Shown here one piece after another: positions 32,395 to 43,615 of a DNA stretch of 64,000 bases. The position numbers and the translations under genes are program-made. The stretch lies in NCBI RefSeq assembly GCF_018294505.1, contig NC_057802.1, positions 550,335,267-550,399,266 on the forward strand. Reading direction: 5' to 3'. The notes below the pieces were generated by a model. It was given only the letters and a program-made list of their open reading frames with translations. It was not told the origin of the DNA and made no database searches. How positions within the stretch are numbered: the first letter of the stretch is position 1; each line of letters starts with the position of its first letter. This DNA is from Triticum aestivum (taxonomy: Eukaryota; Streptophyta; Magnoliopsida; Poales; Poaceae).

Positions 32395-33786
32395 TGAAAG
32401 CCGGTGCCGCCTAATACTTTCTTGGATATTCTGCATAACCCTTCTGTCAAGTTACCTACAGAGGAAGACTTGGCTGTTCTGGACCCAGAAGCACAGTTGG
32501 TGGCGGCTCTTCATGTTATCCCAGATTGGACAGTGCCATACTTGGCTTACATGACCCGGGGAGAATTGCCTGAGGATGAAACTTTGGCCAGACAAATAAC
32601 CCGGCGGTCTAAGTCAATGATAATTGCCAATGGCGAGTTGCATCATCGCAGTGTCACCGGGGCTTTTCAGCGTTGTGTTTCCCCTGAGGAAGGTCAAGAA
32701 ATTTTATGTGAGATTCACGAGGGGGATTGTGGCCATCATGCCGGCTCAAAATCCCTTGTGGCCAAGGCTTTTCATCACGGTTTTTATTGGCTGACGGCTC
32801 ATGCTGATGTAGAGGACTTAGTCATTAAATGTGTCGGTTGTCAGAAGTTCTCAAGACGTGCTCACATGGCGGCTCAAGAGTTGAGGATGATTCCAATCAC
32901 TTGGCCGTTTGCAGTCTGGGGGCTTGATATGGTTGGACCTTTCAAAAGGTCCAAGGATAAGAAGACCCACCTCTTGGTGGCGGTTGACAAGTTCACAAAG
33001 TGGGTTGAGGCAGAGCCAGTTAGTAAGTGTGATGCAGCCACGACGGTTCAGTTTATGAAAAAGGTGATATTTTGCTTTGGTTTTCCACACAGCATTATAA
33101 CTGACAATGGTACCGATCTGTCTAAAGGCGCCATGGAAGAATTTTGTCAACGAGAGCATATTCGACTTGATGTTTCATCAGTGGCTCACCCCCAATCCAA
33201 TGGTCAAGCTGAGAGAGCCAATCAGGAAATCATGAAAGGGATCAAGCCCCGGCTTTTGGTCCCTTTGCAGCGGACGCCGGGTTGTTGGGTGGAGGAATTA
33301 CCCTCTGTGATATGGAGCATCAATACTACTCCCAATAGGTCTACGGGTTATACGCCTTTCTTCATGGTTTACGGAGCCGAGGAGGTTCTCCCTAGCGACA
33401 TCCGTCATGACTCGCCTCGTGTGGCGGCTTATGTTGAGGCGGACAATGAACAAGCGCGTCGGGATGCTCTTGACTTGTTGGACGAACAGCGTGACGTAGC
33501 AGCAGCTCGCTCGGCGATTTAGCAACAAGACCTGCGCCGCTATCACAGCCGCCGGGTTAAGTCCAGAACCTTTCAGGAAGGTGACTTGGTGCTCCGGCTC
33601 ATCCAGGATCAAACAGATGCACACAAGTTATCCCCACCTTGGGAAGGGCCCTTTGTGGCCAGCAAGAACTTGCACAATGGGTCATACTACCTCATCGATG
33701 TTCGAGAGCACAAAGATTCATGTAAGTCAGAGGAAGAGACCCGTCGGTCGTGGAACATAGCTCAGCTTCGGCCTTATTACACTTGA
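32395..33786 (+). pseudogene. int: Integrase of element A
   Basis: Same frame as RT. Open 32404-33522 with the CGHHAGS/CVGCQKF zinc region (first Asp of CDGC replaced by Val), catalytic Asp175 (GLDMVGPF), Asp234 (ITDNGTDL) and Glu270 (GQAERAN). TAG at 33520-33522 replaces TAC (Tyr) of element B; the C-terminal domain continues in frame to the natural stop at 33786 (RSWNIAQLRPYYT). Confidence 0.9.
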
Positions 33787-33937
33787 GCCACCGGCTCTCA
33801 TAATGTACATATTTCTATAGCCATGTATATATTATGATAAATAATAAAGCAGGACCTCTGTCCTTTTCTCCTCCAAAGGTAAATGTGTTATTTCCATTAC
33901 AACATTACATGGTCACTTGGAGGTGGATCCGGCTTAT

Positions 33938-34340
33938 GATCGTATTCGAATCTAGCCATTAACAATATGATCACTTGGGGGCTTCCTATTCAAACATGGG
34001 TCGTATTCGAACCAAAGAGAACATAGTTGTCGATACCCACTTGATTGGAAAATTGCCGAGCTCATTGGGGAGTTTTTCTTGGTCATATTTGAATCATAGC
34101 TCAAACCCCTTTGGGAACCGACGTGGATCGTATTCGAATCAGCGTCGTTAAACAACTCTTAAGGTCATTTGGGGGCTTCCTGTTCAAACATGGGTCGTAT
34201 TCGAACCTAAGAGAACATAGCTGTCGGTACCCTCTTGATCGGCAACGCCAAAGCCACTGGGGGCTATATGATCGTATTCGAATCTTAGCTTAACCCCTTT
34301 GGGACGGTTCTCTGGTCGTATTCGAATCAGAAGCCTCCAA
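33938..34340 (+). repeat. ~188-bp tandem repeat after pol, element A
   Basis: Units start with GATCGTATTCGAATC at 33938 and 34126, the same arrangement as in element B at 23248. Confidence 0.8.
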
Positions 34341-34799
34341 ATTTTTGAATCTCTTTTTGCAAACAGATGATTATCATCAAAGTTTCAAGGGTGGTTTTCT
34401 ATTCCACCGGCTTAACCTTGATTAATAATGTTGATAGCACATAATAAGCATCATATTGCTGAGTTGAGTTCTCAACCTCATTATTTTACTTTTTGAAGGT
34501 CACATATGCATACTCGAAGATGGTAATGAAGGATTCATCAGATATATGACTCTCCATGCGGTAAGCCGCCTAGAGACTTGTGATTTGTTTTCTATGCAGG
34601 ACAATTAAAGACAGCTCTTTAAACTTAAGGAAAGCAGAGGATCAAACATAACCCGGAAGAATATAAAGGGCAGTTTAAATGTTGAGCGCTACACACGTGC
34701 ACGATGGCACGACAAAATTAAGTGTTTCCTACTCTATTACATGGACTCCCCGAGTCCAAAAGGTGAGGCATTGTTTTTAGACATAACCATGAGCCGCCT

Positions 34800-37700
34800 A
34801 GAAATCAAAGGTGCTTGTTGGGCTGAAGCTTCCGGCTCATCCCTCTCCGCTCCTCCGGCTGTTTCCATGTCCTGGAAGGTTGATGATTTCCAGTCAATGC
34901 CACTCAAGGCTTCAAATTGAGCTTCATCATCAATTAACCCGGCCGGGTCAACTTCAGGGGCGAAGGTATGCTTACGAGTCGGAGGAATCAGGCTGACTGC
35001 TTCATAACGTGGTGTTGGGATCTCTGATTCTCCGCGTCATAGCCCGGTTGATATTTGGTAAGGTCTGTGTCATTACCAATCAAAGTGGCCACAGGGCGTA
35101 CGCTCTTCACACAAGCGGCGAAGTCTTTCTGGTCAAAGGGGTGCCGTCTTCCTTCAAGCTAGGATACCCAAGGGCGATGTCGGCCGGGTCTAGCTCCGGT
35201 AGAAACGCCTTGGCCCGGCTTAGAGCGGCTATGGCTCCGGCTCTTGCAGAAGCTCGTCTCAATTCCTGGAATCGTTGAGGTAGCACGGCAAGCCGTCTTA
35301 GCACATCTGCCAGACGAGTGGGAACTTCATTTGACAGAGCCACGACGGCTAAGGCACGTTGTGACCCGGTGTAGAGTTGTTCCACCAGGGTATAAACGGC
35401 CTTCAGCTTGTCAGCATGCTTTGGTCGAGATTGGAACTCCTGGGGCCTGCATTACAAAGTCAGGTGAGCTGATGACAATTGAGATGCTTGTTGTAAAGGA
35501 TTTAAACTAGATAACACTTACAGGGTAACTTACCAAAGATTGTTGAGACCATCTGAGATACATGGTGTTTTGAGCCGGATAACTCGGCGGTTGTTTCTGC
35601 AAGAGTGGCCTTCGCTTGTTCAGCCCGGTTGAGCAAAGCGGTCTTTTCGTCCGCCCAAGCCTTTCTCTCTGCTTCAAACTTCTTTTTCAATTTCTCTTGT
35701 GCGGATACACTGAATTCAAACTTGGAATTCGCCTTTTGGGTTTCACTCTCTTGAGTTTTCAGGCGATTCTTCAAGTCAGAGATCTCCGATTCAAATTGCT
35801 TAATGGCGGCCTGTATAAATTCCGGGTTACAGTTAGGGTTATCATAATGCAACATTAAGTCCCAAGCACTTTGCAAGCAAAGATACTTGGCACTTGGGGG
35901 CTAATGTATGCTAAAGAGCTCTATTTACAGTGGCGGTTAATGGAAATAAGTCCCAAGCACTTTGCAGGCAAAGGTACTTCACACTTGGGGGCTAGTGCAT
36001 ATTGTTGTTCAAGTACTTGGTTAAAATACGGTGAAGACCGGTTCAAATATGCTGTCTGACCCGGCCATTGGGTGCTACCGGATAAGCCGGTTTTTTTGCA
36101 GTGATTACTAAGCTGGTGTTAAGTCTACAACATATGTCATCATAAGTAATAGACTTGGGGGCTGGCATCGTAAGGATAACTAAGGAACAAGCAACAAGAG
36201 TTATACCTCAGATTTTTGGTGTATTTGTTTCACCATATCAATTTCCGGATCCCGGCTGTTGTGCACTTGGTTTACATAACCAGAGACAATATCTCCAATG
36301 CTCAGATGAGCATAATCAGTGATCCAGCCTGGTTGCGGCGTTCCAGAAGTTCTTCCTTGGCAGAGCACTAGCCAACACGGTGGGTCTTCCCGGTTCACAA
36401 ACTCGGTCCGGGTGATTTCAACGTCCGGATCATGGATGAGCCGGGCTGGGGATCTCCGGGTTATCAGAACCTTCCATAACTTGTTCAAGATCAGTGGTGA
36501 GAGTGGCTCAGGAGCTGGTGCAGACGGCGGCTCATGAGCAGAAGCATCAGGCAGCCGTTCAGTCGGTCAGCAGGCTCTTCGGCCGGCTTATTTTTCTTCG
36601 CCCTCTTGCTGGGCTTTACTTGTACACTGAAAGTCAAGGGTTAGTGCAAAAACATGAGTAAGATAAGCACAAAATAAGCTGATCATCATTACCCGGGCGG
36701 TTTTGAAAGCCGGCAAGCTAGACTGCATTGAGTCGCCGGAGGAAGGTGAAGTTCCCTGATAGTTTGAATCAGAAGAATTGAGTGGTTGACGAGTGAAACC
36801 CGCCAAAGGATACAAAGAATATAATCAGAGATAGCCTCAGTCCGGCGTTTTCTTATTACATCGGGTAAGCCGGAGGAGAGGTCCGCATCTTTGCTGGTCC
36901 GGGTCTACCTCCGACTCTCGTGAATCTGTCGCTTCAAAAGAAATTGAGGATCTTGATAAGCTAAAGGATGTGAAAATCTTACTTTCCGGGTTACCCTTCG
37001 GACTTTCTGTCTCGGCAAAGGCTTGGAGTCGGAGGAAATTATAGTTACCTCTTCAATTACTGCATGACTTGCTCCTGTATCCTCCTGCTGATAATCAGTG
37101 TCAATAAGATGGTTAAAGAAGGAGCCTAAAGAGTCAAGATTTATCTCTGACTCGGAGGTATCGTCCAGATGAAACATATCTGAGGCGCTAGTTTTGTTCC
37201 CCTTCTTACAGGCAGCGGCTTTCCTGGCGGCTTTCTTGGCCTTTCTGGCTTTCTTTGCAGCCTCATGGTCATACTTGACCTTCCAGAATTTATCATCAGC
37301 CTGTAAAATATAGCAAGAGTTTTTGAGTAAAGATGAAATTATCAAGGTGGAAAGTAAGATGCTCAAGTTAATGGTTTACCGCTGGAGCCGGGTTAGCCTT
37401 GCAGAAAGGACTTAAGCCCGCTTTCCCGCAATCTGCCAGGCTCTCGTTCGGAAGAGACTTGGTCACGTCATCAACGACATCCTCAGGTAAGTCGTCAGGA
37501 CTGTGCCGTAGAGGATCATTTTTCTGGTCTGTGTAATCGCACATCAAGCCGGGGCGGCGGCTCGAAGGAATCACCCGCCAGGAAATCCAAACCCGGACCA
37601 AGTCAATGTCGTTTAGGCCGTTTCCCAGAAGAGCTTTGATCTTGTTTATGGTGGGGGCAAGTGTTTGACATTCAGCCGGAGATAATTTATCTGGTAAGGG

Positions 37701-38281
37701 GTGAGTTGACTCCAGGCGCAGGGCGCGAAAGCCGGGCAAAGGGTTCTCATTAGCCGGAGAAGTGTCTTGACAGTAGAACCATGTCTGGTTCCAATCTTTA
37801 GGGTGACTCGGCGGCTCGGCATAAGGGAAGAGACAGTCTCTACGTCGCTGGATTGAGATTCCGCCAAGCTCCAAGCTGGGCCCATGGGCACATTCGTTTT
37901 GACGGTTCAAATAAAATAACTCTCTAAAGAGTAGTAAGTTGGGTTCTTCTCCAAGGTACACCTCACAGAATACTTGGAAATTGCAGATGTTTGACACGGA
38001 ATTGGGTCCGATGTCTTGAGGTCGCAGGTCAAAAAGTGCAAGACGTCTCTGAAATTTTTTGAGCCGGGTGGAGCAAATCCCCGGTTCATGTGATCAGTAA
38101 AAATGACAACTTCCCCATCCTTGGGTTGAGGCTTTTCTTCTGACGAGTCAGGAGCACGATAAGACATGATCTCTTTCTTTGGCAGATGACCAGTCTTCAC
38201 AAAATCGTTTAAGATGCTATCAGTGACGGTGGATCTAACCCAGTTGCATGTGACGGGTGCTTTGGGAGCCTTGGGCGGCAT
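34800..38281 (-). pseudogene. Spliced antisense gene of element A (Transposase_28-type protein)
   Basis: Same five-exon structure as in element B: 38281-37380, 37300-36693, 36626-36207, 35810-35534, 35446 to about 34800. All GT and AG sites are conserved; exon 4 is 277 bases in both, while introns vary (79/83, 66/67, 396/373, 87/92 bases, A/B). The start MPPKAPKAPVTCNWVRS is intact to codon ~80. One base is missing near 38032 (exon 1 is 902 bases against 903 in B), shifting the frame inside the Transposase_28 domain. A stop follows HESRR near 36905, exon 5 has a frameshift after LKEDGTP, and the normal stop codon is altered. A and B are broken at different places, so the ancestral frame can be inferred. 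Confidence 0.8.
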
Positions 38282-39054
38282 TATGAAGGATGGAAGCCTA
38301 TGACAAAATAAAAATTTCTGGCTCAAATTTAAGCCAGAGAAAATATTTCAATTCATATTCAAGATGGCGGCTTATGAAGGGGCCTAATGATATATGGCTA
38401 ATTGTGTCAGATTGTTTAAGCCGCCATGGGAAACAGTAGCAATTAAATTATTTAAATCCACTATGAGTGATCAGGATTATTCATTGAGCATTGCCTCTTT
38501 AAGCCGGCGATAAGAGTCACCATGGCTAACAGATACAGTTTTTTGCCTAAGTGTCACACAAACAAGTTTCGCAGATTGAAGCTGTTATTTTGGATCAAAC
38601 GGTCATTCAGAAAAGAAAATATTCTAGACCTAAAAAAGGTACAGATGAGTGTGAGAGTTCTAATGAGGCCTCTGAACTAGAGAAAGGAATCTACTAGCAT
38701 CTGAAATGGATGCGAAACGGTTACCGCACAAGTTATATGTTCTTTTTGGATCAGAAGAAGCCGCGGTGGAGGAACCACGAAGAAACGATGAAGAACCATG
38801 AAGAACACGGAAGAACTTGACAACCCTAAATGCAGATCTGAAGTGCGGGAAGGTGAAGACTTACAGCTGTAGATCTACTGCGGAGGATCGCCGCCGTTCT
38901 CTGGTCGATTCAGGTTGATGCAGCGGCCAAGATCGACGAAGATGAGGTGCTCTGCTGCGGCGGCGGCGGCGGCGGAGCTCGAGCAGCAGCGGAGTCGCGA
39001 GAGGAGGAAGACGACAGAAAGGGGGAGAATGAAGAAAGACCTAAAGGTCGTGCT

Positions 39055-39062
39055 TATTTATA
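39055..39062 (-). promoter_or_regulatory. TATA box for the antisense gene, element A
   Basis: Reverse strand CTTATAAATAAGC, about 780 bp upstream of the ATG at 38281, with a conserved leader donor AGCT/GTAAGTC at 38864. Confidence 0.6.
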
Positions 39063-39345
39063 AGGAAAAGACTGACACAGAGGGCGCGAGAAACGAGGAG
39101 GCCAGACGTGGTTATCCAGCTACTCCGACGCCTCGATTTTCGGGATGGTCATTAAGATAAGGATCCGTTGTGATATGACAGAATAAAAAATGAATTTAAT
39201 GGAAGATGACGTCATGGCGGGTTACCATGAATCCAGAAGATGACGACATGGCGGGTTATAACTTTTGCACAGACAGAAGCCAGAAGGCTTTTTCTTAAGG
39301 TATTGAAGATTGACATGAACCAGTTCAAATCAATCTGGGGCCTAA

Positions 39346-39865
39346 TGTTGGGGATATAACTACTAGTGTAACCCGCCCAGGAGGGGCCGGGTTACGCTAT
39401 GGCAATTCATCATATGAAGCCCAATATCAAGCTTGAAGATGGCGGTTCAATAAAGGGCCTAAAGCCCGTAGGCGACTTAAGGCCCGTAGTGATAAACCGC
39501 CGTAATGGCATGACTTGTGTTGTAATGCAAGATTAACTAGTCACCGAGCCGGACACTGTTTATGAGCCGGCCGGGACTCTGTAGGCCGCGGGGCGTCAAC
39601 CCGTGTATATAAGGGGACGACCCGCCGGCGGCTTAGGGCAAGTAACATCAAATCGGTAGCCAGGCATAGCGGATTCGCTCCCTGGTCATCGAAACCCTAG
39701 TAATTCCACCTCAACTGGAGTAGGCTTTTACCTTCACCGTAAGGGGCCGAACCAGTATAACCCTCGTGTTCTTTGTCCCGCTTTAACCCCTTTAAGCTTC
39801 CTAGTTGCGATGGCTCCACGACTAAGTCCTTTCACGAGGACATTTGCCATGACTATTCCACGACA
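39346..39865 (+). repeat. 3' LTR of Gypsy element A
   Basis: 520 bp, TGTTGGGGATATAACTACTA ... CACGACA, followed by target duplication AAGTG (39866-39870). About ten single-base differences from the 5' LTR and no length change. Confidence 0.95.
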
Positions 39866-40651
39866 AAGTGTGTGTTTGGCAGCAAGGTATCTTGGGGTTC
39901 TTCTTTCGGGAGTCACGAGGTAATCCGATATGATTTCTGCGCTCGGTAAAGGATCCAGAAATTTTGGTTAGGAATGCTAGATCCCGGGACAAACGAGATA
40001 CCAATATTCTTTTAGAGAAAGTCAACTTCTTCGTGGGATCTGTTCTCCTCATCTTCGGCAATCTCATCTGGTGCCATGAGGTGGGGAGAATCTTTGTGGG
40101 ATCGGTGCTCCCCGCCTTTGGTGATCTCGTGCAAAGAGGTGGAGGAGAACCTTCGTGGGGACGGTTCTCCTCCACCTCGATGATCTTTGTGCCAAGAGGT
40201 GGGGGAAAGCATTGGATTGGAGCGGACGACATTTTTTCTTTTCAGGACACACCGTGAAGAGGTGTATCGGCATCACACAAGAAGAACAAAAGGGGCTGGT
40301 ACAACGCCATTTGGCATACAACGTTAACACGACTTGCCTTGTTCAACCTCAAGCCGCGGATAGCAAGGGTACATGATGATCTACCTCGAGATCATATGGA
40401 TCAGTTCTAACGTCTAAGGTTCCATGTCTCTCTATGAACTAAACCCCTCGGCTTATATGGGCACCGGGGGTATTTACAGTCATAAGTATGTCAGCTACAA
40501 CTCAGTATAACGTGCCAATCATTCAAATACGCCTTGAAGTGTATGCCAAGTCTTAAGATGATTTCATCTTGAGTACACCGAGGGCCAGGGCATGTGTGCC
40601 CCATTCTTCAGTTGTCGGTGGATCCTTGGCCCTGCCCATGAATGGTAGGCC
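39866..40651. repeat. Array-type and block-duplicated flank, no gene
   Basis: 39866-40020 is a 381-bp-type unit fragment (GTGTTTGGCAGCAAGG, GATCCCGGGACAAACGAG). 40020-40220 holds three diverged ~70-bp units of GTGGGATCGGTGCTCC / GGTGATCTCGTGCAAAGAGG with an inverted GGAGGAGAACC...GGTTCTCCTCC pair. 40130-40390 matches 11161-11420. 40391-40646 has nothing recognised. The last five bases (AGGCC, 40647-40651) are the Copia target duplication. Confidence 0.7.
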
Positions 40652-42390
40652 TGAAGGAAATATGCCCTAGAGGCAATGATAAAGTTATTATTTATTTCCT
40701 TATATCATGATAAATGTTTATTATTCATGCTAGAATTGTATTAACCAGAAACATGATACATGTGTGAATACATAGACAAACAAAGTGTCACTAGTATGCC
40801 TCTACTTGACTAGCTCGTTAATCAAAGATGGTTATGTTTCCTGGCCATAGACATGAGTTGTCATTTGATTAATGGGATCACATCATTAGGAGAATGATGT
40901 GATTGACTTGACCCATTCCGTTAGCTTAGCACTTGATCGTTTAGTATGTTGCTATTGCTTTCTTCATGACTTATACATGTTCCTATGACTATGAGATTAT
41001 GCAACTCCCGTTTACCGGAGGAACACTTTGTGTGCTACCAAACGTCACAACGTAACTGGGTGATTATAAAGGTGCTCTACAGGTGTCTCCGAAGGTACTT
41101 GTTGGGTTGGCGTATTTCGAGATTAGGATTTGTCACTCCGATTGTCGGAGAGGTATCTCTGGGCCCACTCGGTAATGCACATCACTATAAGCCTTGCAAG
41201 CATTGTAACTAATGAGTTAGTTGCGAGATGATGTATTACGGAACGAGTAAAGAGACTTGCCGGTAACGAGATTGAACTAGGTATTGAGATACCGACGATC
41301 GAATCTCGGGCAAGTAACATACCGATGACAAAGGGAACAACGTATGTTGTTATGCGGTTTGACCGATAAAGATCTTCGTAGAATATGTAGGAGCCAATAT
41401 GAGCATCCAGGTTCCGCTATTGGTTATTGACCGGAGACGTGTCTCGGTCATGTCTACATTGTTCTCGAACCCGTAGGGTCCGCACGCTTAAAGTTTCGGT
41501 GACGATTGTATTATGAGTTTTTGTGTTTTTGATGTACCAAAGGTTGTTCGGAGTCCTGGATGTGATCATGGACATGACGAGGAGTCTCGAAATGGTCGAG
41601 ACGTAAAGATCGATATATTGGACGACTATGTTCGGACACCAGAATGGTTTCGGGGAGTTTCGGACATATACCGGAGTACCGGGGGTTACCGGAACCCCCC
41701 GGGGAGTGTAATGGGCCAAGATGGGCCTTAGTGGAGAAGAGGAGGGGCGGCTAGGGCTGGCCGCACGTCCCCTCCCCCTCTAGTCCGAATTGGACAAGGA
41801 GGGGGGCGGCACACCCTTTCCTTCCCCCTCTCTCCTTCCCTTCCTTTCCCCCTCCTACTCCAACTAGGAAAAGAGGGAGTCCTACTCCCGGTGGGAGTAG
41901 GACTCCTCCCTAGCGCGCCCTCCCCTGGCCGGCCGCCTCCTCCCCCTGGTCCTTTATATACGGGGGCAGGGGGGCACCTCTAGACATAATAAGTGATCTC
42001 TTGATCTCTTAGCCATGTGCGGTGCCCCCCTCCACCATATTCCACCTCGATCATATCGTAGCGGTGCTTAGGTGAAGCCCTGCGTCGGTAGCATCATCAT
42101 CACCGTCACCACGCTGTCGTGCTGACGGAACTCTCCCGTGAAGCTCTTCTAGATCGGAGTTCGCGGGACGTCATCGAGCAGAACGTGTGCTGAACTCGAA
42201 GGTGCCGTACGTTCGGTACTTGGATCAGTCGGATCGTGAAGACGTACGACTACATCAACTGCGTTGTGCTAACGCTTCCGCTTTCGGTCTATGAGGGTAC
42301 GTGGACTACACTCTCCCCTCTCGTTGCTATGCATCACCATGATCCTGTGTGTGCGTAGGAATTTTTTTGAAATTACTACGTTCCCCAACA
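40652..42390 (+). repeat. 5' LTR of Copia element (1739 bp)
   Basis: TGAAGGAAATATGCCCTAGA ... ACGTTCCCCAACA. The TATA box is at 41953. The first ~30 bases match the outer end of the LTR at 3642. Confidence 0.95.
41953..41960 (+). promoter_or_regulatory. TATA box of the Copia LTR
   Basis: GTCCTTTATATACGGG; in the 3' LTR the same site reads TTTAAATACGGG (48937), so the two LTR promoters differ. Confidence 0.6.
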
Positions 42391-42407
42391 GTGGCATCAG
42401 AGCCAGG
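42391..42407 (+). promoter_or_regulatory. Primer binding site, initiator Met-tRNA type
   Basis: GTGGCATCAGAGCCAGG immediately after the LTR, matching the standard Copia primer site with one T-to-C change. Confidence 0.88.
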
Positions 42408-43615
42408 TTTTACGCGTAGAAGTTATATGCACGAGTAGAACACATGTGAGTTGTGGGCGATACAAGTCATACTGCTTACCAGCATGTCATACTTTGGTTC
42501 GGCGGTATTGTTGGATGAAGCGGCCCGGACCGACATTACGCGTACGCTTACGCGAGACTGGTTCTACCGACGTGCTTTGCACACAGGTGGCTGGCGGGTG
42601 TCAGTTTCTCCAACTTTAGTTGAACCGAGTGTGGCTACGCCCTGTCCTTGAAAAGGTTAAAACATCACTAACTTGACGAACTATCGTTGTGGATTTGATG
42701 CGTAGGTAAGAACGGTTCTTGCTCAGCCCGTAGCAGCCACGTAAAACTTGCAACAACAAAGTAGAGGACGTCTAACTTGTCATGTTGTGATGTGATATGG
42801 TCAAGACATGATGCTATATTTTATTGTATGAGATGATCATGTTTTGTAACCGAGTTATCGGCAACTGGCAGGAGCCATATGGTTGTCGCTTTATTGTATG
42901 CAATGCAATCGCCCTGTAATGCTTTACTTTATCACTAAGCGGTAGCGATAGTCGTAGAAGCAATAGTTGGCGAGACGACAACGATGCTACGATGGAGATC
43001 AAGGTGTCGCGCCGGTGACGATGGTGATCATGACGGTGCTTCGGAGATGGAGATCACAAGCACAAGATGATGATGGCCATATCATATCACTTATATTGAT
43101 TGCATGTGATGTTTATCCTTTATGCATCTTATTCTGCTTTGATTGACGGTAGCATTATAAGATGATCTCTCACTAAATTTCAAGATAAAAGTGTTCTCCC
43201 TGAGTATGCACCGTTGCCAAAGTTCGTCGTGCCGAGACACCACGTGATGATCGGGTGTGATAAGCTCTACGTTCATCTACAACGGGTGCAAGCCAGTTTT
43301 GCACACGCAGAATACTCGGGTTAAACTTGACGAGCCTAGCATATGCAGATATGGCCTCGGAACACTGAGACCGAAAGGTCGAGCGTGAATCATATAGTAG
43401 ATATGATCAACATAGTGATGTTCACCATTGAAAACTACTCCATCTCACGTGATGATCGGACATGGTTTAGTTGATTTGGATCACGTGATCACTTAGATGA
43501 TTAGAGGGATATCTATCTAAGTGGGAGTTCTTAAATAATATGATTAATTAAACTTAAATTTATCATGAACTTAGTACCTGATAGTATTTTGCTTGTCTAT
43601 GTTGTTTGTAGATAG
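42408..43615 (+). other. Untranslated leader of the Copia element
   Basis: 1.2 kb without a supportable ORF; AT-rich near gag. It would contain packaging and dimerisation signals, none of which I can pin down. Confidence 0.7.

Larger units (their letters stand above)
14612..39865 (+). mobile_element. Gypsy LTR retrotransposon A, Tat lineage, with nested element B
   Basis: Two 520-bp LTRs in direct orientation (14612-15131, 39346-39865) are flanked by AAGTG at 14607-14611 and 39866-39870, proving one insertion event. Element A itself consists of 14612-16103 plus about 28835-39865; the middle is element B. Order: LTR, primer site, gag, protease, RT, RNase H, archaeal-type RNase H, integrase, long 3' region with an antisense spliced gene, LTR. 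Dual RNase H and the antisense 3' gene are hallmarks of the plant Tat lineage. By eye the LTRs differ at about 10 of 520 sites. The sequence suggests a Fatima-type family; that name is from memory and unverified. Confidence 0.93.
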
